Positions 46,468-54,233 of a stretch of DNA of 64,000 nt are shown piece by piece. Each line of letters starts with the position of its first letter. Position 1 is the first letter of the stretch. The notes below the pieces were generated by a model. It did not search any database. It was given only the letters and a program-made list of their open reading frames with translations, and was not told the origin of the DNA. The position numbers were made by a program, and so were the translations under genes. Source of the stretch: Modicisalibacter luteus DSM 23508 (GTDB lineage Bacteria; Pseudomonadota; Gammaproteobacteria; Pseudomonadales; Halomonadaceae); NCBI RefSeq assembly GCF_000378505.1, contig NZ_KB900000.1, positions 109,093-173,092 on the forward strand, in the 5' to 3' direction.

Positions 46468-47922
46468 CTAGTTAGCGGGGCCGATGATGTGCTTTATCTC
46501 CTGATAGCTGGCCAATCCCCACGGGCCGAGTTCCCTGCCGATACCACTGCGCTTGAAGCCGCCCCAAGCCGTTTGCGGCAAAACTAGTTGCTCACTGTTA
46601 TACCAGATACTGCCGGCCTGCAATTGGCGCCCGATGCGTTTGGCGCGTGCCGGGTCGCCGCTGACGACGGTTGCCGCCAGCCCATAATCGCTGTCATTGG
46701 CCAGGGCGATGGTGTCCTGTTCACTGGACACGCTGCGTCCGCAGAGTACCGGGCCGAAAATCTCCTCGCGCCATAGACGACTATCGACAGGCACGTCACG
46801 GTAGAGCGTGGGGGCGACGAAGTAGCCTTGTTGGGGCAGGGGACGGTCACGCGCATCGCGAACCGCTGTGAGGCCTTCCTGGTCTGCGATGCTGAGGTAA
46901 TGCTCGACGGCCTCTTTTTGGCGAGCACTGGTCATGGGCCCTTGGGTCGTCGCTTCATCTAGCGGATCGCCCAGCACCAGCGAATCGATGCGCTGGCCCA
47001 GCGCCGCATAGAGCGCATCGGCCACGGCTTCATGGACGATCAGCCGCGAGGTGGCCGAACAGATCTGACCGGCATTGAAGTAGATGCCGGCCATGACATG
47101 ATCGGCGGCCTCTTCGACATCCGCGTCGTCCATGACGATGATCGGTGACTTGCCGCCCAGCTCAAGGGAAATATTGCGGCTGCCATCGGCCGCGGCCCGC
47201 ATCACCGCTTCACCGACGCGATTGCTGCCGGTAAACGACACCTTGTCGATGCCACGGTGCTGACTCAACGGCGCGCCGATACCCTCGCCATCCCCATGAA
47301 GCAAATTGAACACGCCTTCGGGCAGCCCGACTTCAAGGGCGATTTCAGCTAGCGCTTGTTCAGGGAGCGGGGTGACTTCGGAGGGCTTGAGTACCGCGGT
47401 ACAGCCGGCGGCCAGGGCCGGCGCCAGCTTCCAGGCGCTGGTCACCAGGGGGAAGTTCCACGGCGTAATCAGCCCGACCACACCGACCGGATCGAAATAA
47501 CAGCGGGCTTCAACGCCAACCATGTCCAGTTCCACCGGCTGGCCCTGACGGGAATCGAGCTTACGGGCCTGCTCGGCATAATAGCGATAGCAGGCAATGG
47601 CATCGTCAAGATCGATGCCGGCTTCCGCGAGCGCCTTGCCGTTATTGGTCGACGACAGGCGGATCAGCTCCTCACGACGGGCGGTCAGCGACTGAGCGAA
47701 GCCATCAAGGTACACGGCCCGCTGCTCGCCCGTCAGGGCTTGCCAGCCCGGGAGGGCGCGACGTGCGGCGACAACGGCGGCATCTACGTCCTTGGCATCG
47801 CCGGCAGTGACTTCGGTGATAGCCGTTTCCGTATAGGGATTGATTACCGGTAGGGTACGAGTGCTGTGCGAAGGCACCCATTGATTCGCAATGAACTGCT
47901 TGTCGAGGCGTTGCATGGCCAT
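46468..47922 (-). CDS. NAD-dependent aminoaldehyde dehydrogenase, likely 4-guanidinobutyraldehyde dehydrogenase
   Basis: ALDH superfamily enzyme of 484 residues. Catalytic residues are N156 (PWNFP), E254 (LELGGKSP) and C288 in NAGQICSATSRL. That cysteine motif resembles the betaine/aminoaldehyde dehydrogenases (ALDH10), which accept 4-guanidinobutyraldehyde and 4-aminobutyraldehyde. It shares an operon with a 2-ketoarginine decarboxylase and a guanidinobutyrase, so I infer oxidation of 4-guanidinobutyraldehyde to 4-guanidinobutyrate. Betaine aldehyde dehydrogenase is the main alternative. The start is the ATG at 47922; the ATG at 47916 has an AAAGGA at better spacing. A TTG at 47937 overlaps the previous gene. 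Confidence 0.87.
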   Translation of the reverse strand: MAMQRLDKQFIANQWVPSHSTRTLPVINPYTETAITEVTAGDAKDVDAAVVAARRALPGWQALTGEQRAVYLDGFAQSLTARREELIRLSSTNNGKALAEAGIDLDDAIACYRYYAEQARKLDSRQGQPVELDMVGVEARCYFDPVGVVGLITPWNFPLVTSAWKLAPALAAGCTAVLKPSEVTPLPEQALAEIALEVGLPEGVFNLLHGDGEGIGAPLSQHRGIDKVSFTGSNRVGEAVMRAAADGSRNISLELGGKSPIIVMDDADVEEAADHVMAGIYFNAGQICSATSRLIVHEAVADALYAALGQRIDSLVLGDPLDEATTQGPMTSARQKEAVEHYLSIADQEGLTAVRDARDRPLPQQGYFVAPTLYRDVPVDSRLWREEIFGPVLCGRSVSSEQDTIALANDSDYGLAATVVSGDPARAKRIGRQLQAGSIWYNSEQLVLPQTAWGGFKRSGIGRELGPWGLASYQEIKHIIGPAN

Positions 47923-47933
47923 TCCTTTATCCT

Positions 47934-48668
47934 TCAAGCGTCATGGGTCCGCAGCCAGTCATCGATCATCGAATGCAGGTGGGCGCCCGAGAAACTGGGG
48001 AAATGCCCACCGTGAACGACACGCGCGGGCAAATGACGCAGCCGGCGCAGACTGGCGGCGTAATCGGTCAGATTGCTGTGCCAGGTGTCTTCGATAAGCG
48101 GGCCGTCGTAAATCACATCGCCTGAGATAAGCGTACCGGTAGTCGCTTCCCAAAGGGCGATACCGCCGGGAGAATGCCCCGGCGTGTGGATGACTTCGAA
48201 GCGCCGGTCACCGAGATCGATCAGTTCGCCATCCTCGAGGGTGACGATCTGGCAGGGTGGGGTGAGGCGATACGTATGGTATTCGAACGGTGTCGGAGGC
48301 AGGGCCTCGAACATGTCATCGTCGAGAAAGGCGGCGGCCAGAGTACGCTCACGGTCCGGCGAAGCGAGGATATCTGCCTCTTCGGCGTGAACATGGCAGG
48401 TGTCGAACTCGCAGGCCGCGCCGATGTGATCGAAGTGGGTATGGCTGGCCACCGCGATCAGATCACGCTCGGCAAGCCGAGGCACATGCCGGCGCAGCGG
48501 TACGGCGCCCAGGCCGAAGTCGACCAGCAGGTCGCGCTCACGCCCCCGCACATGCCACATGTTGCAGCGGTAGAAGGGGCGTATCCACGGCTCGTCGATC
48601 AAGGTAATGTCATCGCCGAGCGAGGTCGTGCGATACCAGCGCTCGGCATCGATACGGAGCAGGCTCAT
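47934..48668 (-). CDS. Metallo-beta-lactamase-fold hydrolase
   Basis: A 244-residue protein with the complete metal signature SHTHFDHIG (H76, H78, D80, H81). Downstream are TPGHSPGG, with the third-site histidine, a SGDVIYDG aspartate and VVHGGHFPS. This pattern is typical of glyoxalase II- or lactonase-like hydrolases, and both metal sites look intact. The ATG at 48668 overlaps the permease stop by four bases, so it is translationally coupled within the guanidino operon. The substrate is unknown. The long frame upstream to 49094 is only antisense to the permease. Confidence 0.85.
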   Translation of the reverse strand: MSLLRIDAERWYRTTSLGDDITLIDEPWIRPFYRCNMWHVRGRERDLLVDFGLGAVPLRRHVPRLAERDLIAVASHTHFDHIGAACEFDTCHVHAEEADILASPDRERTLAAAFLDDDMFEALPPTPFEYHTYRLTPPCQIVTLEDGELIDLGDRRFEVIHTPGHSPGGIALWEATTGTLISGDVIYDGPLIEDTWHSNLTDYAASLRRLRHLPARVVHGGHFPSFSGAHLHSMIDDWLRTHDA

Positions 48669-49984
48669 GCCGCGGCCCTGCCGACATGCCGCCGAACGTG
48701 GCTCGCCGAATAATAGAGAGCCCCGGTGATCACGAAGACCGGCAGCGAGGCGCCGAAATCGAGCGGCGACACCCAATTCCAGTAATAGGCCAGCGCCGCC
48801 CCGACGCCATAGCTGACGAAGGCGACCGGATTCACGGCGGGGAGAGTGCTGCCCTGGCCCATCAGGTGTGCAGCACTGTAACGCTCGCGGCCGAGCAGGA
48901 AGTAATCGACGATCATCAGCGAGAAAGCTGGAATAAATACGCTGCCAATGATCAGCAGGAAGGTCTGGAATTGGTCGAGGATACCCGGGATCAGTGAGCC
49001 AATCACCGAAACGACGCCGATCACCAGAGCCGGTTTCCAGAACGGCGTACGGGGCGCCGTGCTCATGTAGGAGAGCGTGGCACTGTAGACGCACATGACA
49101 TTGGTGGTCAGCACCGAGAAGAAAATCACCAGTGCCGCCGGCAGGCCGAAGCCGAAGCTGCTCAACAGCTGGGTCGGGTCATAGGTCTGAGGGAAGCCGA
49201 TGGCGATCGATAGGGCCGAGACACTCGCACCCAGGCCCGTCGCGATGAGCGTGGCGGTGACGTAACCGCTCCATGTGCCGACGACCGCAGCCCGCAGGCT
49301 CTTGCAGTGGCGGTTGTAATCCGCAGCCAATGGAATCCATGAGAAGGCGGTAGCGATGACAATATCGAAGGCCACGCCGGCGCCCAACCCCCCGCGCGCC
49401 TCCATTTCGACGATACTCGGCAGGTCGTAGTTGGAGGCCAGCGCGAACACCACGACGCCCGACAAGGCCAGCATCAACACCGCGGCGATCTTCTCGGCGG
49501 TCTCGATACCCAAGTGGCCGCGCAGGGCAATCAACACGACCAACCCCTCGCAGATCACCGTGAACAACGCGACGTTGGAATAGCCGGTCAGGCTCTGCAC
49601 GGCATAATCCAGGCTCATGCCCGCCAGCAGCGCCTGTATCCAGCTCCAGGCGATCAGCGCCAGCAGATTGACCCAGGCGGGGAAGGTCGCTCCGAGCCTT
49701 CCGAAAGTGCCTCTCGCCAGCACCATGGTCGTCATGCCGGTCTGTTGCCCCATCACGCCAATCAACACTAGCGGGATGATACCAATGGCCGAGCCCAGGA
49801 AGACCAGGGTCATGGCATGAAGAAAGGACAGATCCGGCGCCAGGAACATGCCGGTGAGTATCGTCGTAACCACCACGTTGGCACCCAGCCACAGTGCAAA
49901 CGTGCCTGGCATTCCCAGGCTACGCTCGTGGGTAACGGCATCCAGTGTGTCCTGGCCGAAGGCCGAGGGTTTGGAAGTAGCCAT
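48665..49984 (-). CDS. NCS1-family (cytosine/purine-type) permease
   Basis: A 439-residue inner-membrane transporter with about twelve hydrophobic segments. It has the NCS1 start: a short hydrophilic N-terminus with HERSLGMPGTFALWLGANV, then the GQQTGMTTMVLARGTFG and AWSWIQALLAGM segments of TM3-TM4. NCS1 members import nucleobases, allantoin, hydantoins, thiamine or related compounds with H+ or Na+. Its place between the decarboxylase and hydrolase genes suggests uptake of a guanidino compound or related amide. That substrate is inference. Confidence 0.87.
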   Translation of the reverse strand: MATSKPSAFGQDTLDAVTHERSLGMPGTFALWLGANVVVTTILTGMFLAPDLSFLHAMTLVFLGSAIGIIPLVLIGVMGQQTGMTTMVLARGTFGRLGATFPAWVNLLALIAWSWIQALLAGMSLDYAVQSLTGYSNVALFTVICEGLVVLIALRGHLGIETAEKIAAVLMLALSGVVVFALASNYDLPSIVEMEARGGLGAGVAFDIVIATAFSWIPLAADYNRHCKSLRAAVVGTWSGYVTATLIATGLGASVSALSIAIGFPQTYDPTQLLSSFGFGLPAALVIFFSVLTTNVMCVYSATLSYMSTAPRTPFWKPALVIGVVSVIGSLIPGILDQFQTFLLIIGSVFIPAFSLMIVDYFLLGRERYSAAHLMGQGSTLPAVNPVAFVSYGVGAALAYYWNWVSPLDFGASLPVFVITGALYYSASHVRRHVGRAAA

Positions 49985-50015
49985 TGTTGTTTTTCCTGTG
50001 ATGTTTAAAGACCCG

Positions 50016-51626
50016 TTAGGGTGCTACGCCCAGTGAGGATTGCCAGGCGAAAGCGTCGATTTCGATCAGGTACGGCGCGTCGCCCGGCCGCGAGGCAAGC
50101 GCGTCGGCCAGTTCACGAGGGCTGCCGACGCGGCGCGCCGCGCAGCCGAACCCGACGGAGAGCTGCTGGAAGTCGGGGGCACGGAGGTCGACGCCCAGAC
50201 GGGGCACGCCATGCGCATCCATGTAGCGCCGAATCTCTTCGTAACCGGCGTTGTGCCAGAGCACGATCACTACCGGCAGGCGTTCCTCCACGGCGGTGGC
50301 CAGTTCCGACAAGGTAAACATCACGCCGCCATCACCGACCAGGGCAATTACGGGCAGGTCGGGCCGGGCCAGTTGCGCGCCGAGCGCTGCCGGCAGGCCA
50401 TAGCCGAGTGTGCCGTACCCGGTTGAGGCATTGAAATAACGCCGCGGCTCGGGCTGCGAGACCAAGTGATTACCGGCATAGACCGGGGCGGTAGAATCGC
50501 CGACGAGGATGGCCTCGGGGAGAGTCTTCGCCAACGTGTCGTACAACGGCACGAACGTCGAGAAGGCGGGATCGCTTCCCAGCGCCAAGGCCTCGTGTGC
50601 AGCACGGGTACGTTGCGCGCCATCCCGCGATAAGGGCGCCTGAACCTGTGCGAGCAGCATTTTCAAGGCGCTGTCGGCATCCCCGACCAGACCCAGTGCG
50701 GTGGCCTGGTTGCGGACCAGTTGCTCCGGATCGATGTCGATGCGGATCAAGCGCCCGGTCAGGGTGAAACCGTCATCGAACACGACGTCGTAATCGGTTT
50801 CACCCAGCTCCGTGCCTACCGCCAGGATCACATCCGCATCGTGGGCCAATTGGCGCACGGCAGGCAATGCGGTGTTGGCGCCCAGGTCAAGAGGGTGGTC
50901 GCGCCCGAGCAGGCCCTTGGCATTGATGGTCGTAGCACATGGGGCATCCAGGCGTTCGACCAGCTGGCGCGCCGCCTCGGGGGCATCGACACAGCCTCCA
51001 CCGAGCAGGACCAGCGGGCGCTTCGCATCGCGTAGCCATTCGGCCGCCTGAGCTATGCCGTCGAGATTCGGAGCGGGGCGGTACAGGCGCGGGGCCTGCC
51101 AGTTCGTAGGTGGCGTGACCGGTGCCGCGAACAGATCGATGGGGATCTCGATATGCACCGGCCCCGGTCGCGCCGAGGTGAACACCGCAAACGCACGCGC
51201 CAGCACTTCCGGTAGAGCGTCGGGGTCGAGCAGGGTATGGCTGAAGCGCGATACGCCGGACAGGGTCTGTTGCTGGCTGGGCAGTTCATGCAGGCGGCCC
51301 TGGCCGCGCCCCAGTGTGTCGCGGCGATTGACGCTGGAAATCACCAGCATCGGCACCGAATCGGCCAGCGCCTGGCCCATCGCGGTGGCGATGTTGGTCA
51401 TGCCCGGTCCGGTGATGATCAGGCAGACTCCTGGCTTGCCGCTGGCGCGGGCGTAGCCGTCGGCCATGAAGCCGGCGCCCTGTTCGTGGCGCGGAGTGAC
51501 ATGACGAATGGCCTGGCCTTGCAGGCCGCGATACAGCTCGACGGTATGCACACCGGGGATGCCGAATAGGGTATCGACATCGTAGCGCTCGCGCAGTAGA
51601 CGGATCAGCAGTTCGGCACAGGTCAT
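50016..51626 (-). CDS. aruI: 5-guanidino-2-oxopentanoate (2-ketoarginine) decarboxylase, ThDP-dependent
   Basis: Acetolactate synthase-like enzyme of 536 residues. In Pseudomonas AruI decarboxylates 2-ketoarginine to 4-guanidinobutyraldehyde. The catalytic glutamate is E48 in PRHEQGAGFMADGYARASG. The C-terminal ThDP/Mg motif starts at LVGDGGVMFTLSELATAVE and ends at WHNAGYEE (GDG...N). GPGMTNIATAMGQALADSVP is typical of this group. The specific assignment rests on resemblance to AruI plus the adjacent guanidinobutyrase and aminoaldehyde dehydrogenase. A generic acetolactate synthase-like activity is possible if context misleads. Confidence 0.86.
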   Translation of the reverse strand: MTCAELLIRLLRERYDVDTLFGIPGVHTVELYRGLQGQAIRHVTPRHEQGAGFMADGYARASGKPGVCLIITGPGMTNIATAMGQALADSVPMLVISSVNRRDTLGRGQGRLHELPSQQQTLSGVSRFSHTLLDPDALPEVLARAFAVFTSARPGPVHIEIPIDLFAAPVTPPTNWQAPRLYRPAPNLDGIAQAAEWLRDAKRPLVLLGGGCVDAPEAARQLVERLDAPCATTINAKGLLGRDHPLDLGANTALPAVRQLAHDADVILAVGTELGETDYDVVFDDGFTLTGRLIRIDIDPEQLVRNQATALGLVGDADSALKMLLAQVQAPLSRDGAQRTRAAHEALALGSDPAFSTFVPLYDTLAKTLPEAILVGDSTAPVYAGNHLVSQPEPRRYFNASTGYGTLGYGLPAALGAQLARPDLPVIALVGDGGVMFTLSELATAVEERLPVVIVLWHNAGYEEIRRYMDAHGVPRLGVDLRAPDFQQLSVGFGCAARRVGSPRELADALASRPGDAPYLIEIDAFAWQSSLGVAP

Positions 51627-51638
51627 TGAATGCGATCC

Positions 51639-53024
51639 TTAAAAGACGAATACATGGGCGATGAACGCGATGATCGGCAAAGTGATCGCCGTGCGTAGCA
51701 GGAAAATCACCACCAGTTCCCACAGCTTGAGCGGGATTTTGGATTTCAACAGCAGCGCGCCGATCTCCGACATGTAGATCAGCTGGGTCAGAGACAGGCA
51801 GGCAATCACGAAGCGGGTCAGTTCGCTCTCGATGTTGGTTGCCAGCACGGCCGGCAGGAACATGTCGGCAAAGCCCACCAAGGTGGCCGGTGCAGCGGCG
51901 GAAGCCTCGGGAATGCGCAGCCATTCGAGCACCGGCACCATCGGGTACGACAGCCAGGTGAACAGCGGTGTGAACTCGGCGAGAATCAAGGCCACGGTAC
52001 CAATGGCGATGACCAGCGGCAGCAGGCCCAGAAAGATATCCGCCACGTTGAGCACGGCATGACGCAGCAACTGGCGCGGCCCGGGCGCCTGCTCGGCACG
52101 CGCGATGGCCTGATGAAGGCTGAACCGCAGCACGCCCATGTTGCCTGTGGTTTCTTCCTGCAACTGACAGCCTATCGGCTCATAGTAAGTATCCGGCTTG
52201 CGCGAAAGCGGTGGGATGCGCGGCACGATCACGGCGGCGATCAGACCAGCCACGACCACGGTGAGATAGAACGGAACGAACAGGTGGTTGATACCGATGA
52301 AGCTCGTGACCAGCAGCGCGAAGGCAATCGACACGATGGAGAAGTTCGTGGCGATGACCGAGGCTTCGCGGCGGTTGTAGTAACCCTGTTCATACTGCTG
52401 GGTCGTGATCAGCACGCCCACCGTGCCTGAGCCCATCCAGGATGCCGTGGCGTCGATGGCGCTGCGCCCCGGTAGGCCGAAGATCAAGCGGAAGGGCTTG
52501 CGCACCAGGCTGCCGATGAACTCCATGAAGCCGAAATCGACCAGAAACGGCAACAGCACGGCCGCAAAGAAGAAGAAGGTCAGCAGCACCGGCGCCAAGT
52601 CGTTGAGCATGACTCCGCCGGTAAAGTCGGCGGTAACGAACCCGGGGCCGATCTGGAAGTAGGTCATCAGTGCGAATAGTGCACCCAGAATGCGCATGCC
52701 GAACCATAGGGGGGCAACATCGAACAGTTCCTTCATGGCCCCCTGTTGAGCCCAGCGGGGGGTACCGAATTTCGCCCACGCTGTCAGCCCCACCGACAGG
52801 CACAACACGACGACGGCTATCGCCGGCAAGGCATCGCCCAGCAGCGCTTTCAAACCGTCGGCCAGCAGGCCCATGCCGATATTGATGGTATCGCCTATCT
52901 GGAACGGCACCAGGAACATGCCGATCCCGATCAGCGAGGGAATCAGGAACTTGAACAGCGCTCGGTAATTGAGCTTGCCGCCGTTGGTGTCGCGGCCCGT
53001 TGCCGCGTCGAGAGGAGAAGACAT
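51639..53024 (-). CDS. YjiH-family membrane protein
   Basis: A 461-residue polytopic protein with about ten membrane segments and a nucleoside-recognition (Gate) type core. It begins with a short hydrophilic N-terminus, then KFLIPSLIGIGMFLVPF. ATASWMGSGTVGVLITTQQYEQGYYNRREASVIATNFS and VGFADMFLPAVLATNIESELTRFV match the YjiH family. YjiH proteins often neighbour arginine, histidine or agmatine metabolism genes and are assumed to be transporters, without proof. Here it lies between gbuA and aruI. A role in moving a guanidino substrate or product such as GABA is inference. Confidence 0.82.
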   Translation of the reverse strand: MSSPLDAATGRDTNGGKLNYRALFKFLIPSLIGIGMFLVPFQIGDTINIGMGLLADGLKALLGDALPAIAVVVLCLSVGLTAWAKFGTPRWAQQGAMKELFDVAPLWFGMRILGALFALMTYFQIGPGFVTADFTGGVMLNDLAPVLLTFFFFAAVLLPFLVDFGFMEFIGSLVRKPFRLIFGLPGRSAIDATASWMGSGTVGVLITTQQYEQGYYNRREASVIATNFSIVSIAFALLVTSFIGINHLFVPFYLTVVVAGLIAAVIVPRIPPLSRKPDTYYEPIGCQLQEETTGNMGVLRFSLHQAIARAEQAPGPRQLLRHAVLNVADIFLGLLPLVIAIGTVALILAEFTPLFTWLSYPMVPVLEWLRIPEASAAAPATLVGFADMFLPAVLATNIESELTRFVIACLSLTQLIYMSEIGALLLKSKIPLKLWELVVIFLLRTAITLPIIAFIAHVFVF

Positions 53025-53085
53025 AAATCACCCGTTGTTGTTGTCAATCACGCCGGTCGGCCAGGACCGGCGTCGATGAAGCGAG

Positions 53086-54045
53086 TTACCGGCGCGTGAC
53101 GCCCGGCAGAATGCACAGCATTTCGTACAGCAGCGTGGCGCCCATCAATGCGGTGTTGCCGCTGGGATCGTAGGGCGGCGAGACTTCGACCAGGTCGCCA
53201 CCGACCACGTTCAGGCCCCAGGCGCCGCGCACGATTTCGAGCCCTTGCTGGGCGGTAAGCCCGCCCATCTCGACGGTGCCGGTGCCCGGCGCCACCGAGG
53301 GATCGAGGCCATCGATGTCGAACGAGATGTACACCGGGCGGTCGCCCATCTGCTCGCGGACCTCGGCCATCAGCGGCGCCAACGATTGATACCAGCACTG
53401 CTCGGCAGGCACCACCCGAAAGCCCTGTTCGCGGCACCAGTCGAAGTCATCGGCGGCGTAGCCGGTACCGCGCAGGCCGATCTGCACCACCCGCTGGCTG
53501 TCAAGCAGGCCCTCTTCCTGGGCACGGCGGAACGGGCAGCCATGGGCAATTTCCTCACCGAACATGTGCGGATTGACGTCGGCATGGGCGTCGATATGAA
53601 TCAGCCCCACCGGGCCGTGCTTATTGGCCATGGCGCGAAGGATCGGCCAGGTCAGTGTGTGATCGCCGCCCAACGTCAGCGGCACGCAGTCCTGGGCGAG
53701 CACGTCATCGTAGAAGCCACTGATGATGTCGAGGTTCTTGGGCAGGTTAAAGGTGTTGATCGGCACGTCGCCGATATCGGCCACTTGCAGATTGTCGAAC
53801 GGCGCAGCCCGGGTCGCCATGTTGTAGGGCCGCAGCATACGTGACTCGTCGCGGATCTGGCGCGGGCCGAGCCGAGTGCCGGGGCGGTTTGACGTGCCGA
53901 TGTCCATGGGGATGCCGATGAAGGCAGCGTCCAGGCCTCGTGCTGTCTGCTGAGTGGGCAGGCGCATCATGGTGGCCGGACCCCCGAAGCGGGGCATCTC
54001 GTTGCCGCCGAGCGGCTGATTGAAGCGGGAGGGGCTGTTGGTCAT
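53086..54045 (-). CDS. gbuA: Guanidinobutyrase (ureohydrolase family)
   Basis: Mn-dependent hydrolase that would cleave 4-guanidinobutyrate to GABA and urea. The 319-residue product starts MTNSPSRFNQPLGGNEMPRFGG, closely resembling Pseudomonas GbuA. The metal ligands of the arginase fold are present: H129 in GGDHT, D152, H154 and D156 in DAHAD, and D243 and D245 in SFDIDGLDP. Agmatinase (SpeB) is the nearest alternative, but the N-terminus and the operon partners favour guanidinobutyrase. It is the first gene after the sigma-54 promoter and sets the order gbuA-yjiH-aruI-permease-hydrolase-ALDH. Confidence 0.9.
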   Translation of the reverse strand: MTNSPSRFNQPLGGNEMPRFGGPATMMRLPTQQTARGLDAAFIGIPMDIGTSNRPGTRLGPRQIRDESRMLRPYNMATRAAPFDNLQVADIGDVPINTFNLPKNLDIISGFYDDVLAQDCVPLTLGGDHTLTWPILRAMANKHGPVGLIHIDAHADVNPHMFGEEIAHGCPFRRAQEEGLLDSQRVVQIGLRGTGYAADDFDWCREQGFRVVPAEQCWYQSLAPLMAEVREQMGDRPVYISFDIDGLDPSVAPGTGTVEMGGLTAQQGLEIVRGAWGLNVVGGDLVEVSPPYDPSGNTALMGATLLYEMLCILPGVTRR

Positions 54046-54090
54046 AAGGGTTCCAGAAGGGTTGTTATAGAAAAAGCCTTCCTGTTCTCA

Positions 54091-54107
54091 AGCATAAAAC
54101 GTGCCAA
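54091..54107 (-). promoter_or_regulatory. Sigma-54 (-24/-12) promoter of the gbuA operon
   Basis: The minus strand reads TTGGCACG, TTTT, ATGCT. The invariant GG and GC are exactly ten bases apart, and the match to TGGCACG-N4-TTGCW misses one base. It lies 46 bases upstream of the gbuA ATG and predicts a leader of about 35 bases. Confidence 0.88.
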
Positions 54108-54140
54108 AAAATAACTTGCTGATATGTAAGGGGATATAAA

Positions 54141-54157
54141 ATTAATGATTCATTAAT
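54141..54157. promoter_or_regulatory. Palindromic candidate activator-binding site
   Basis: ATTAATGA-T-TCATTAAT is a perfect 8-bp inverted repeat around one base. It lies 35 bases upstream of the -24 element, between the activator gene and the operon, and is a good candidate binding site for the adjacent enhancer-binding protein. Confidence 0.6.
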
Positions 54158-54176
54158 GGATCAATTTGGCTAGGTA

Positions 54177-54214
54177 ATTGATTCAATAATGTATCCTGAT
54201 GCGATTCTGAATCG
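54177..54214. promoter_or_regulatory. Two further small palindromes before the activator gene
   Basis: ATTGA-T-TCAAT (54177-54187) and CGATTC-T-GAATCG (54202-54214) are perfect inverted repeats around a single T, like the larger site at 54141. They share a GATTCA or GATTC core. The second ends 19 bases before the activator ATG, where it could mediate autoregulation. Confidence 0.45.
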
Positions 54215-54233
54215 ATGACTTGCCGGAGAGCAT

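Noticed and set aside
46468..47922. Betaine aldehyde dehydrogenase as the primary call
   Set aside because: The motif would allow it, but no choline dehydrogenase, BetI or choline transporter is adjacent, while guanidino-route enzymes are.
48669..49094. N-terminal extension of the MBL-fold hydrolase
   Set aside because: The extension is antisense-phase sequence of the permease gene; the ATG at 48668 with a 4-base overlap fits the family N-terminus.
54166..54183. Possible second sigma-54 promoter facing the activator gene (TTGGC...TTGA)
   Set aside because: The spacing places GA, not GC, at -12, so the invariant dinucleotide is missing.
54046..54233. Guanidine riboswitch in front of the guanidino operon
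   Set aside because: The predicted leader is only about 35 bases and shows no stem-loops resembling guanidine-I, -II or -III aptamers.
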